This document shows positions 1-10,772 of a stretch of 64,000 bases of DNA, piece by piece (positions within the stretch are counted from its first letter, which is position 1; each line of letters starts with the position of its first letter). Made by a program: the position numbers and the translations under genes. Where the stretch lies: positions 5,043,661-5,107,660 of the forward strand of contig OX359250.1 in NCBI GenBank assembly GCA_947179485.1. Direction: 5' to 3'. The notes below the pieces were generated by a model. That model did no database searches, was not told the DNA's origin, and saw only the letters and a list, made by a program, of their open reading frames with translations. Source of the DNA: Allacma fusca. Lineage: Eukaryota > Arthropoda > Collembola > Symphypleona > Sminthuridae.

Positions 1-89
1 TTAACACGGTAGAAATATGAAAACATTTGTTTTCCCAGTTTTACCTCTTCAAAATAATAGTTGAACGTCATCCAACATGTCGGAAGATA

Positions 90-680
90 ATACTATTTTC
101 ATGTCGGCTGAAATCTCCCGACATACTCCCGATTGCTGAAGAAGAAAAAATTTCATGTGGGGTAAAATCTCCCGACATGTCGGATGTCAGAAGAAGAAAA
201 AATTCGTGTCGGCTAAAATCTTCCGACATATGTCAGATGTAGGAAGAAGAAAAAAATTTTCATGACGGGTAAAATCTCCCGAGATATGTCGAATGTCGGA
301 AGAAGAAAAAAATCATGTCGGGTAAAATCTCCCGACATATGTCGGATGTCGGATAAAATCAACATTTTGTCGGATGTCGGCTAGAACTGTAAAAAATAAC
401 GTGTCGGCTAAAATCACCCGACATGTCGGCTAAAATCACCCGACATGTCGGCTAAAATCCACACAAATCCAGACAATGTCGGTGGATTCTGACCGACAAT
501 GTCGGATGTCGGCTACTATCTCGAAATGTCTCGTCGGCGTCGGCTAGAAACTTTTCCGCGTCGGATGTCGGCCAAAATCGCCCGACATTGTCGGCCAAAA
601 TCCCATTTTGCCCGACAATTGTCGGCTAAAATCTCCCGACACATGTCGGATGTCGGCTAAAATTTTACTTCCCAATATGC
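90..680. repeat. Palindromic minisatellite built on CCGACATGTCGG
   Basis: The word GTCGGCTAAAATCTCCCGACATGT and variants recur about a dozen times. Early units are about 50 bp and carry a GAAGAAGAAAAAA spacer; units around 400-460 shrink to about 22 bp. The core CCGACATGTCGG is a perfect palindrome, so each unit can fold on itself. Inverted GTCGG/CCGAC words like these are common in the subterminal regions of hAT-type elements, so this may be the remains of one whose left end lies outside the window. No terminal repeat or target duplication was found. The small open frames across it are low-complexity and not genes. Confidence 0.8.
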
Positions 681-800
681 CCAAAATTATGGCACGTTGG
701 CGGGCATTTTGGGCATTTTGGGCATATTCAGCTTGCCAGGCATATATGCAAGGGCATTTTCAATCGACATTCCCTACCTGTAAAGCACCAAGAGTTGAAT
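680..800. repeat. GGGCATTTT-word repeat, first copy
   Basis: Repeats of GGGCATTTT/TGCCC occur here and share the stretch GCAAGGGCATTTTCA with a second locus at about 19,850-19,975. Two separated copies with internally repeated words suggest a dispersed element family. Ends were not resolved. Confidence 0.5.
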
Positions 801-1560
801 GTATTAATTGGCAAAATAATGGTAAAGCAAAACACCCTAATTTTTTGTTTGTTACAGGTAGTGCTGCAATAATGTTTTTTTCACCAAGTTTTGTTTTGTT
901 TTTTTGAACAATACAAATATTCATAAAAGAATCCATATTGTTCTACGGATGATGTAGAAGACGTTAGAAATTTGTGAAGCTGATTATTGTATTTTAGTAC
1001 ATGAGCATATAGTAGAAGATGAAGTAAAGGTCCGCATTCGAAGAACGTTAAAACAAAATACAGATTTTAACTAACTTTAGGCGGATCTGCTTAACAACTG
1101 TTATGTAATACAAGGATTAAACCTTTTATTAGCAGTTTCTAAGGGTGTAAGGCCTAAGGTAATTACATAAATCGCAGACACCTTATATCAACAAATAATT
1201 GTGGTGGGTCTTACCTAGCGTTAACTATACGCATCATTTTAGGTTAGTCCTACGCATTGATTTAATTAATAACCTGTATTGTTTTCTTGGATTCCTTAGG
1301 CCTATTCTATTTCTGTGGTCTTCCTGTAAACTATAGACTGATTAGAACATTTTAGGATCAAAATTTATAGTTAGGTATCGGAGTCATCCTTGAGCATTTT
1401 ATTAAAAACAGCACAAAATTGAATTTCAGCAGTGGAGGTGAAATTTTTCCAAATACGTACTCGTGTCGAACAGAAATTGATTTCGTTGATAATATCCAAT
1501 GTACCCAAACGTCTAATAACAGTACAGGTAACAATTAATTACTCAGTTGACCGCAAGTAG
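800..1560. other. No gene recognised
   Basis: AT-rich sequence with no convincing open frame, splice-supported exon or repeat structure. Confidence 0.5.
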
Positions 1561-1561
1561 G

Positions 1562-2150
1562 CATTCTAAGTTACTCAAATTGAGGTCTTGGATCTACTTG
1601 CAACTTTTAACCCACTAAGGTCAAATTATGGCCTTGGATCTACTTGCAACTTTTAATCCACTAAGGTCAAATTATGGCCGTGGATCTACTTGTAACCTAA
1701 AAAGGTCAAATTATGGCCTTGGATCTACTTGTAACCTACAAAGGTCAAATTAGAAATATCTATCTTAAGGCATGCACGTTAGACCTAAGTCTCCTTAAAC
1801 AGGCGAACGCGAGCGACCTGTTGTATTACTCAATTGCAACTGGCCGCTTCGCAACCCGCCCAAAGTAAAGTGTACAGGACAATCTGCAATGGGCCCACCT
1901 GATGGCCCGAGCAGTATCTCTCTCCAACTAGGTGAGAGAGAACCCCTAAAATACATACATACATACAAAGGTCAAATTATGGCCTTGGATCTACTTGTAA
2001 CCTACAAAGGTCAAATTAAGGTCATGGATCTACCTGTAACCCACCAAGGCCAAATTAAGGTCGTGGATCTACTTGTAACCTACAAAGTTCAAATTAAGGT
2101 CATGGATCAAGTTGTAACCCACCAAGGTCAAATTAAGGTCATGGGTCGAC
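1562..2150. repeat. 39-bp minisatellite (GGTCAAATTA..TGGATCTACTTGTAACC), interrupted
   Basis: Units of about 39-46 bp containing GGTCAAATTA, TGGATCTACTTG and TAACC(T/C)AC repeat about four times at 1,562-1,755 and five times at 1,962-2,150. The two blocks are separated by about 205 bp of more GC-rich, non-repeat sequence. The 139-codon frame running through the second block exists only because the unit length is a multiple of three and is not considered a gene. Confidence 0.85.
1756..1961. other. GC-rich insert splitting the 39-bp minisatellite
   Basis: About 205 bp with no similarity to the array, clearly richer in G+C than its surroundings, ending in a (CATA)n run. It shares the stretch AGGCGAACG with sequence near 5,884, so it may be a short mobile sequence. 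No terminal repeat or target duplication could be assigned. Confidence 0.35.
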
Positions 2151-2639
2151 TAATAACATATAACCTATCATGGTCAAAACGTTTTAAAGACACGTTTAAA
2201 TACAATTTGAGTACAGATTACTCTAACCCATATAGAAGAGGTACTTACAAGATGCTTGATTTCCTCAATTTGGAGGACATTCCAAATTTTCTTTGCCAGA
2301 TTGTTTAAAACAATGCTTCACTGACCTGGGTTTATTTTTGAGCGGGTGGCAATCGTTGTGTTCTAGCTTCCCAACTAAACAATCAGCCAGGGGTGGTATA
2401 GTAAAATAATTTTTACCCGGGCCTTAAGACTTAAAATAAATGGGTGGGTCTTTACGCATACCCAAGTTGTTTTTACAAAATTTAAATGTTACATCGTCAC
2501 CAGTATTACTCTCATTAAGTCGTAACTCAATAAACATTTGAGGTCTGGATAAGGGTTTTCAATTGCCCTGGTAATCTTCTGTGTTTCAGTAGCTCCACGA
2601 TGTCCTGGATATCTGAATTTTGGATGAAATGACGAAATT

Positions 2640-3900
2640 CGCGAAGTATTTCTACGCATTTATATATTCTCGAACAGCAACCTTCAACTTTCGACACAGT
2701 TGAGATATTTCTTCCTCGCCGTACGTTAAATTTGGCTTGAAATTATCGGGCCAATATTCAGGACGCGATTCCTTACCTAAATTAGGTACAATTTCGTCTT
2801 CAGGGCATAACATTCGCACCTCGTTTCGTTTCTCCAACAAATAGTAAAATTAAGAATAATAAACTTTGATGTGCATTAAAAACGTTAATTTCTCGGGGTT
2901 GAAATTTCAATAAAAGTTCATATAACTTCATAAGGCATCACACAGCAGGCTAAGTTCAGTACAAATGTTGTATTCCTTATATACTTCAGGAATCCAAGAT
3001 ACATACTTCGATCTCTAGAATCTAGCCTTTTGTCTACTGAAGAACTATAAACAATAACTACAAATGGTAAAATAGTTTGTCCAAACCGCGTTCATTGTGC
3101 GGTAACTCGAAGCGACACAGTGAATACTCAAAACACGTCCTATTTTTAGTGCTTGGATATCTATCTCCAATGCAAACTCCTTTAAGTCCCTTGCATTTTA
3201 GGTCACACCTGGTACAATGAATAAAGCTTATCCATAAACAATTTAAAATGATTTACCCCAGTAATTTTATTTAACGCAAAGTTCAAGCCGATGGTTGTAG
3301 CATTTCCAAACAACAATGTCGTGAAAAAATTCTTGTGATCGTTTTACCATTTCCTTCTTATTTTCCACTAGCAGGGCAGCACCTTTCACACCCGATTGCT
3401 ACGAAATTATTTTTTCCCAATTCCAAATACATGTAATTTTGTGCGGATTTGTAGAACACGTATAGTGTCATTCAGTTCGACAAGTTCAACAAATGTGCTT
3501 ACCAGATTTAACCATGAATGAAGCATCAGGCATAAATATGTTATTAGTGTTGACAGCTTACTAAAAGTGGTTGATTCGTCAATAATGATTGAGATTATTG
3601 GAATTGGTTTCAACAATCTTGTTGCGAAGGGATTTTTGCATTTGATGTGCCATGTAGTTCGTTATTGCTGAACAAGAATTTCGCGAATGTAAAATTCATC
3701 CTGCATCGATAACATTGAGTTGTTGCAGTTGAATTAGTTTCGGCAAATCTGTGAGTGGACGATGCTTTTGGCGATATGATAATCAGCAATTAATACCGAG
3801 CAACTTCGGAATATTTTCGTAGTTTCTTCAGTACGAGACAATTTAAGACTGTCGTCCAGGGACGTTGCCTTTGTGTCATTCATAATTTTCATTGATTTTA
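2640..3900 (-). pseudogene. Decayed hAT-type transposase (KIAA1586/ZBED-like group)
   Basis: On the minus strand, several blocks in the expected order resemble the transposase-derived KIAA1586-like group. Near 3,780-3,850 is a block with TEETTKIFRS. At 3,545-3,616 is SIIIDESTTFSKLSTL followed by a LVELND block, matching the family's IDEST...S region. At 3,290-3,390 is a block with FFHDIVVWKCYNHRLELCV, matching the W-C-NHRLEL motif. At 2,655-2,790 is a block with PEYWPD and LCRKL, matching the C-terminal region. Multiple stops and frameshifts separate them, so this is a dead copy. Family assignment rests on remembered motif order, not a search. Confidence 0.6.
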
Positions 3901-4114
3901 TGCGGGTTTGCGAATCCCGATAGGAGTTTATTTTCGTAATGATCCAGAAAACTTAATTCCGTTACTTGACCATAGTGGGCCAACCTCAGCTTTGCTACCG
4001 AAACTTTGCAACCGAATTACCAACTTGCGAACATAGTTTGAACGCCAGTACACCACTGACCACCATAAGCCATTTATAAATATTTGTGAATTCGTTTGCT
4101 TGTTGCGAAGGTTC

Positions 4115-5425
4115 ACAACGAGTCGGATAAAACGGATATCCGTGAGTCGTATATCCGAAAATACGGATCGGATTGAAGGTTTATCCGTTCCGAGGCCTAC
4201 TCGTACGGATCGGATCGAATATTAGTCATCCGATAGAAAATACGAGTCGAATCGGATAATTTTAATCGTTAACAGTTTGAATCGTTTTAATCGTTAACAG
4301 TTTAAATCGGTTGATTTCGTCGGATGATCGCGGGTTTCCAAGTTTCAATAAGGTGCATAATTCTCGACGTCTCATTGCTTTTGAGTACCGCCAGCAACAA
4401 ACGACCGACTTCACGTACAAGCATTTGCTGTGAAGTTTTCAAGTGCTACCCGGCGGTGCAGCTGTGATAATGCGATATGTATACATCACTATATTTTTGG
4501 TTACTCGACACTTTGAAGTTCTTTAAAAGAAGCCACAGAGGATTTTTAAAACAAGCGCTGGCGAATTCTCGTGTAAAACTAGAAACATATTGACATGTGG
4601 TTAAATCGTCTCCACTCCAGTTTGTGGGAACCCCTCTTGACCCAAAATACGATATTCAGTATTTTAAAAGCCACGGTTATGACAAAGTATCCGTTACAAA
4701 AATACATTGGATGATTGCAAAAGCCTTCGAAGACGTTTACCACTGAGAATGATTGTAAAGCCGACAAACGTTGTACGGACGATTTTGAATGTCACATACT
4801 CGATTCGAAAATGCATTAATAATTTGATTTTATTTGATTTATTGTCAGTAATGCATACACAACACTAGCACTGTATTCACCTGTAAAATAACTCGTGAAG
4901 TGATTAGTGTTGAAGGTAGCTGACGTATATATACAATAATTTATAGAAAGATGACATTAACGATCTAATCTCATAACTTAGGTTCAGCTTGTTATATTCA
5001 GTATCATCTCGTCCGTTTAGTTGCCTTATTAGAAACGGAATATTAGAATTATAATACATATCTCGTTAACGTAGTATTTCATAAATACGGTTACCACTTC
5101 TAGTTTTACTATAGGAAATAAATCACAACATAATAAATCAAAACAAAACGTCACAACATATTTGATATATGGTGGTAATTCAGTCGAATAAAGTTTAAAA
5201 AATGCTTTCCTGCGTTTAAAGCAATTATTATTACGTTGATGTCGGATTCCGGATATCAATCGGTTCATTCTGAATCGTTAGAAAACAGTTCGGTTTAGAA
5301 ATTGTTTAATAAGAGTAACAAGGACCGGATCGACGTAGTATTTTACCTTGTCCGAAAATTTTGGTTCGGATTGGTTTCGGATGATCAATTTATCCGACTG
5401 GTTGAGAACCTTGTTGCTGACTCCA
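4115..5425. mobile_element. Possible non-autonomous element with CGGAT-word ends
   Basis: The words CGGAT, ATCCG and TCGGAT are dense at 4,115-4,330 and again at 5,228-5,425 but sparse between. A single short word concentrated at two ends about 1.3 kb apart is the pattern of hAT subterminal repeats. It could also be one end of the decayed transposase just upstream. No terminal inverted repeat or target duplication was identified, so boundaries are approximate. Confidence 0.35.
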
Positions 5426-5429
5426 TTAT

Positions 5430-6200
5430 TGGGGTAGATCACTGTCTTAATTTGTCATTTAATTCGGCACTTTCGGGGTTCACTTGAATTACACCAGGTT
5501 CTGGATCTCGATCACTTTGCAGTTTCATTTTATCGAGTTTAAGCGGATGTTGTTCTTGCTTTCTTGTTTGGGATCGACGTAAAAATTGCGACATTTTCTT
5601 GTTTATGATTCTCCTGGGAATGTAGTAAAAGTGCTTGAGTGAAAATACGATTACTGGCATTGTTTCAATTTCAAATGTAAGATTTTATTGTATTTATTAG
5701 CTCACAAGTTTCCTCTAAAAAGGCTGGGTGGGTAGCTTCTATAATAATTTAAAAAATCCAAATTTCCGAAGTTTGTGAGCACTAAATAATATGGATATTT
5801 TCTCACGATTTCAATACTAGTTGTTGAATTGCCAAAATGTGTGTATCATGTAAGAACATTGTACATTAGCATGTGCGTCCTGAAGGCGAACGAGAACGTT
5901 TGAATGGCGTAAGTATTTATATGTTGACCCCTGTCGTTCCATACTTAAATGCGAGCATAAATAAAGAGTACAGTAGTTAGGAGTACTACTAGGAGTACCA
6001 ATAACCTACGCAAATGTGCGGTACAAATCTGTACACAGGAAGTACACAAAGTTCAGGTGCAGATTATTTTCACTCAAAAAGTACGCAAACTTATTTATTT
6101 ATTTTAAATTACGCCTTGAATTAACTCATTTGGGACATCATTTACATTCTCAATATGAACTGTATCGGCACTGATGTGTCATATCTCATCTCCTGAAAAT
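5430..6200. other. No gene recognised
   Basis: AT-rich sequence. Only a cluster of AGTAC words near 5,965-6,060 and the AGGCGAACG stretch near 5,884 stand out. No supported gene. Confidence 0.4.
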
Positions 6201-6211
6201 AGGTCTAAACC

Positions 6212-6464
6212 TTAACCATGAATTTTCGGAGGTTCATCTTTGAGAAGACACAATATTGTCCCATTGACATTTTTTCCGTCGAGAATCTCGACCATTAAAT
6301 TACTGTTGGTGGAGTTGAAAAACATGTTGAGTGTTTCCACTAAATCGCCGGTTCTAATGTTTACATTCAAATTTATTTGGAAAGTTTCCTGATTGAGCAG
6401 CTTTTGATACTCATACAATGATTGAATGAGGGTTCCCACATCCCATGTTTGAGGATAGATTTCA
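6212..6464 (-). CDS. Unrecognised exon-like open frame
   Basis: About 84 codons are open on the minus strand, preceded by a plausible acceptor (TATTTTGCAG, exon from 6,464) and ending in TAA. Composition looks protein-like: ordinary hydrophobic spacing, one Trp in a TWDVGTL context and no low complexity. I do not recognise it. A second minus-strand open frame at 6,631-6,837 lies just upstream and could be an earlier piece of the same sequence, but the join is interrupted. It may be a decayed gene or transposon fragment rather than an expressed exon. Confidence 0.25.
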
Positions 6465-6934
6465 CTGCAAAATATTGCCAATAGTTCTAAGCAATTAATA
6501 GGATGTTTTGCTTATTTGTGAACAAAAGCCATGGGTAGTTACTTTAGCCGTTGAAATCCCTCAACCCGTAAATAGTGTGCTTGAACGCAGAAGTATCTAT
6601 TAATTTTGAAGCAGACGGGATATTTTCTAATCACCGCATAAAGTCTTTGTTAACAGAGTGAGATACTTGCATACAAGTTGTTCCGTAATAACCGTTATTC
6701 ACGTCCTGTGATAAATACTTTGCACCTTCTAATGGTTTGATATATACCCAACCATATTTTACTGCCTTGAAAATTGAGTTATTATATCCTATATAGCATT
6801 TGAGCAAACAATCTGATAGAATATGTATTTTTACCAAGAAATTTATTGCTCGTTTACAAAATTATTGTTCTTTTTCATCAGGAATACTCAAGGCCATGGA
6901 CATCCTAATACTATATTTTGAAGATGAACAAGGA

Positions 6935-7160
6935 AGTGGAGCATTATTAAATCTTCACCTCTACTAATCGCGGGTTGTAGGTTTGTGAGTACGCATTGCC
7001 ATAAAGACTACATGGCTCATATGCGGTAGGCGCATATGTGGTATGCTTATATGCTTCGGGCTAATATGTTTTAGGCTCATATATGGTAGGCTCAAAATCC
7101 TCTCCTAAACGCGCGCTATAGGTTCAGTAGTTAGTTCAAATTGCCGTACAGACTACATCC
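6935..7160 (+). repeat. Dispersed repeat (ACGCGCTTTATAGGTT family), two diverged copies plus a 20-bp tandem
   Basis: Two degraded copies start near 6,935 and 7,088 of a family also seen at about 20,815, 22,575 and 23,700. The shared core is CTCTCCTAAACGCGCTTTATAGGTTTGCGAGTA followed by AATTACCATAAAG, given here as a consensus in two parts. Between the copies, about 7,014-7,092, a 20-bp unit related to GGCTCATATGCGGTA repeats about four times. Confidence 0.6.
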
Positions 7161-7230
7161 TCTACTAATTTGAAAGATAATTCTTCGTCTTGGTCTAATA
7201 CAGATTTTAGATTCAAACGCGCGGTTTAAA

Positions 7231-7916
7231 CATACCTCGGCGAACTCATGAGTTCTGAGTTCGGAACTCGCACTCAGCTCACATTCGAGTTCCATAAAAT
7301 CTGGTTTTCAGGGCGAGTTCGGAACTGTTTTAAAAGCCGCCGCGACCTGAGGCTGAGAGCCAATCATTTATGGCAGAACTCAAATGAATGAGTGCGGGTT
7401 CGAAATGTGGACCTCACCAACACCAACCTCCTAATTCCATCTATGCTTAAATATTTATATTGTGGAATAACGATTGCTGTGCATACCTGCGTATTGATTT
7501 TTTATCGAATTCGGTCAATGAAGCGTGTGCAAAATAATGGCTTAAGCGTTTAAAATAAAATGAAAAAAACTGAAAGCATTAATGTTCGTTTGATTTTTGT
7601 AGATACATAAAGTATAATATTTTACTTCCGTTCTTATTATTATTTCGAAGAGTTGAAATAAAAAAAATACGTGGTAAAAAAAAGTTTTTAATTGAATTGA
7701 TGTATTTAAATGGCAGTATACTTGCTTCACGAAACTGGAAATTAAGGCTTAGGTGAGTTCGAGGCTGAGTTCCAAAGGGTAATAAACGAGCCTCCGAGTT
7801 CGAGTTCGAGGCAAAGAATTACATAGAGTTCAGTGCCTCAGTGAGTTCGAGGCTTAGAGACCTTGCACACGTTTAACTGAGTGCGAGCTCGAGTTCGAAA
7901 TTTTTGCCGAGGTATG
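7231..7916. mobile_element. Non-autonomous hAT-like element with GAGTTCG subterminal repeats
   Basis: The left end CATACCTCGGC is matched in reverse complement by the right end GCCGAGGTATG. It is flanked by GGTTTAAA at 7,223-7,230 and GGTTTAGA at 7,917-7,924, a 7-of-8 match to an 8-bp target duplication. Subterminal CGAACTC words at the left face GAGTTCG words at the right, so the ends are inverted. The middle has no transposase frame. The 8-bp duplication and repeated subterminal word fit a hAT-type non-autonomous element; the exact superfamily is inferred. Confidence 0.7.
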
Positions 7917-8284
7917 GGTTTAGATGCACAGATGACCATAGCACCATAGTGCTCAACCAGCTATTATATGCGCCTACTTACTGCTTCTATTTTCCTTGCT
8001 GCGACGATCAGCAGTGAGTTTTGAGGCGAATTTTAAAAAGTTTTACATATGGGCAGGAGAAGACAAATGTTAAAGAAGTGCAGATTCAGTTATTATTCCA
8101 AATGAAAGTGACGTCTAGAATTATTGTGTAGAGTACTTAATCTCCATTAATTCTAATGGAATGCTCGCTAATTTTTATAAAATTGAAAAATTGGAGCCAT
8201 TATTATGCTTTGACAGTATCTTCCGGGGGTGGAAAAAGTTCCAAACTGCAAAGTAACCAATTTTTGACCGAAATGCCAACTGTG

Positions 8285-8895
8285 TCCCAGGTGGTCAACT
8301 ACCCCGGCGGAGACAAATCCCCAAATTTTTGTCAACTTTTCTGATTTTGTCAACTACCTAGGCGGAGAAAAATCCCAAAATTTTTGTCAACTTTTCTGAT
8401 TTTATCAACTACCTAGGCGTAGAAAAATGACAAAATTTGACAACTTTTCTGATTTTGTCAACTACCTAGGAGGAGAAAAATCCCAAAATTTTGTCAACTT
8501 TTCTGATTTTGTCAACTACCTAGGCGTAGAAAAATGACAAAATTTGACAACTTTTCTGATTTTGTCAACTACCTAGGAGGAGAAAAATCCCAAAATTTTT
8601 GTCAACTTTTCTGATTTTGTCAACTACCTAGGCGTAGAAAAATGACAAAATTTGACAACTTTTCTGATTTTGTCAACTACCTAGGAGGAGAAAAATCCCA
8701 AAATTTTTGTCAACTTTTCTGATTTTGTCAACTACCTAGGCGTAGAAAAATGACAAAATTTGACAACATTTCTGATTTTGTCAACTACCTAGGAGGAGAA
8801 AAATCCCAAAATTTGACAACATTTCTGATTTTGTCAACTACCTAGGAGGAGAAAAATCCCAAAATTTTGTCAACTTTTCTGATTTTGTCAACTAC
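8285..8895. repeat. 53-55-bp minisatellite with alternating two-unit order
   Basis: About eleven units share TTTTCTGATTTTGTCAACTAC. From the third unit they alternate between type A (CCTAGGCGTAGAAAAATGAC...TTGACAAC) and type B (CCTAGGAGGAGAAAAATCCC...TTGTCAAC), giving an A-B-A-B-A-B-A-B run and a higher-order repeat of about 108 bp, ending with two B-like units. The junction word CCTAGG is a palindrome. In A units TTGACAA lies about 11 bases ahead of TTGTCAA and can pair with it; in B units the same position is a direct repeat and cannot. Confidence 0.9.
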
Positions 8896-9295
8896 CCAGG
8901 TGCCGAGGTTAGATAGGATTTACATGAGTGCCGATATCCAGCAAAGTTTTACGAATGTATAAATTATGACATTCATCAGTGATCATGCAACATACCAAGT
9001 AATGATAAATATCCCAATCAAAAATGCAAGAAAGGCTGTGTGGAAGTTTGAGAACAGTCTGTTAAAGCGTGACGAATTTATATATCTTTTGAATAAAATA
9101 TTGGAAAAATTTTAAGCTGAAGACTTAAAATCATTCGCTGATTATAAAATTCTTAAAAGTGTTATTAAAGCGTGCTCCATTTCCTTTAGAAATTATTTTG
9201 AAAGGCAATTGCAACATTGTATATAAGTAAACTGTGTCAACAGTACCAAACAGCCATATGAAATTCCAAAAGTATTCCAAAAAACTTTTATGAAA

Positions 9296-9970
9296 CTTTC
9301 TTCAAAGACTTTCTTGTTCAAAAGAAAACATATGAAGACATCGACAAAATACCTGAGCAAAAAATGGAACTCTCTGTTGCAGATGCACTCGCTCAGCTCA
9401 CTGTTACCGAAAGACTAAAACAGGTCAAAGCTTTCTTTAAAAATAAGTATCAACCATCTGAAAAATGCCACTGGTAATTGAACATTATCTTAAAAATCTC
9501 TCTGAGAGATGGCCGAAAAACTCATTTGTGATTTTATTGAAGAGGTATTCGATAAATCTATTTCATGCCTCCAGAACAACAAAAGTCCCGGTTTTGATGG
9601 ACTGACTTTCGAATTTTTCAAAACATTTAAAGAAAAATACACTAAGATTATGTACTGGCTGCAAAATGAAAGGTTGAGGAATGGAATGCTACCCAAATCT
9701 AAACTAATAGCGTGCATCTCTTTTATTTACAAGAAAGGTAACCCCCAAGACTTACGCAACTGGAGACCCATAGAACTGCAACACAAACTACAAAGTGATT
9801 TCACCTGCGATCAAAAATCGTATTGACCCAGTTCTCCCTCATACTGTCGGGCAATATCAAACGTGTAACGATTCAGGGAGAACTATTTTTATTAATTTAT
9901 GAGACGCTTTTTATAATACAACAAATGGAACTTTAGTATCATTAGATCAAGAGGCTGCGTTAGATAATGT
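9296..9970 (+). pseudogene. LINE (L1-like) reverse-transcriptase fragment
   Basis: An open block at 9,296-9,478 (ending TGG TAA) precedes a frame at 9,509-9,826. The second frame contains NNKSPGFDGLTFEFFK, then LPKSKLI and FIYKKGNPQDLRNWRPIEL. These match the opening fingers motifs of LINE reverse transcriptases (NKSPGxDG..., IxKKGxxxDLxNWRPISL). After a frameshift near 9,790 the sequence still reads RIDPVLPHTVGQYQTC and VSLDQEAALD, the next conserved blocks, then stops abruptly near 9,980 before any YxDD palm motif. It is truncated and broken. The clade is judged L1/Tx1-like from the wording of the motifs. Confidence 0.75.
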
Positions 9971-9984
9971 CAATAGGCACTAGA

Positions 9985-10481
9985 GCATCACCCCGTGGGA
10001 TATTTTAGGCCCATGCCCGCCCGTGGCTCGCAACGTTTTACCTGTACCCACCCGGCCCGAAATTAATGTTTATCGAAAAAGCCCTGCCCGGCCCGAAAAA
10101 TTAAAAAAAGCCCGTAGCCCGCACGCAAATACCATATATCTTAAATACTGAAAAACTGTATTTTAAAATATTGGTGTTCTTGACTGTTATATGCAGTCGT
10201 TAAGCTACCTTGTTTATTAAGAAGGCAATACAAAAGCTTATGCTGCTATTTCGGTTTTGGTAAGCACTTCTGGTGGCGTTCTTGAAATTATTACAATGTT
10301 AACTTCTGGATTCTTATTACAACTACTCGAACTACTAGCAGGATTCATCTTCTAGACTCAATGGAATTTTCCACAGTAATGAAGAGCGAAATGAAACTTA
10401 CTTTTCTTGCATACCTGCCTTTGTTATTTAGTAACAGTCGTACAGACGGGCACGGGCCTAAAATATCCCACGGGGTGATGC
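9985..10481. mobile_element. 497-bp element with about 35-bp terminal inverted repeats
   Basis: GCATCACCCCGTGGGATATT at the left continues through TTAGGCCC(A/G)TGCCCG and is repeated in reverse complement at 10,443-10,481, with one or two mismatches over about 35 bp. The interior carries repeated GCCCGGCCCG/CCCG words near the left end and no coding frame. A clean target duplication was not found. It sits where the LINE fragment breaks off, so it may have interrupted that element. The terminal-repeat length and subterminal words suggest a non-autonomous DNA transposon, probably hAT-like. Confidence 0.7.
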
Positions 10482-10570
10482 CAGGGGTCGGATTTTTGTA
10501 AATCTCCCTGGTAGATTATTTCTGAATTTCCCTGCTGACTATTATCTCCCTGCTGGTAGGTCCTCAAAGA
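10482..10570 (+). repeat. CAGGGG-end dispersed repeat, plus-strand copy
   Basis: Starting CAGGGGTCGGATTTTTGTAA and continuing through CTGAATTTCCCTGCTGA, this stretch is matched by the minus-strand copy at 22,045-22,124. The repeated CCCTG(C) words and the CAGGG start look like one end of a hAT-like family. Only this end is recognisable here. Confidence 0.6.
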
Positions 10571-10764
10571 TTTCAAAAATCCCAGCTGAAAAAAAGGTCA
10601 ACGATTTTCAAAATCATGTTTAAAAAAAATCCCTACAATGGCTCTAACTCCTAATTAGATAATGGGTATGGCCTAAACATCGGACAGTCCATTCTGCTTA
10701 AAGAAGAAACCACAAATAACGCATTTTCTCTATTGCAACTACTTTAAGGACACCTGGATATTTA

Positions 10765-10772
10765 TAAAGAAC
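10765..10772. repeat. Target-site duplication TAAAGAAC (left)
   Basis: The eight bases TAAAGAAC immediately left of the hAT element are repeated exactly at 14,754-14,761. An 8-bp duplication is the insertion signature of hAT transposons. Confidence 0.97.

Noticed and set aside
1889..2308. 139-codon open frame
   Set aside because: Mostly the 39-bp minisatellite, whose unit length is a multiple of three; no domain.
8285..8895. CRISPR-like regular array
   Set aside because: Units are tandem with no unique spacers, the genome is eukaryotic and no cas-like gene is present.
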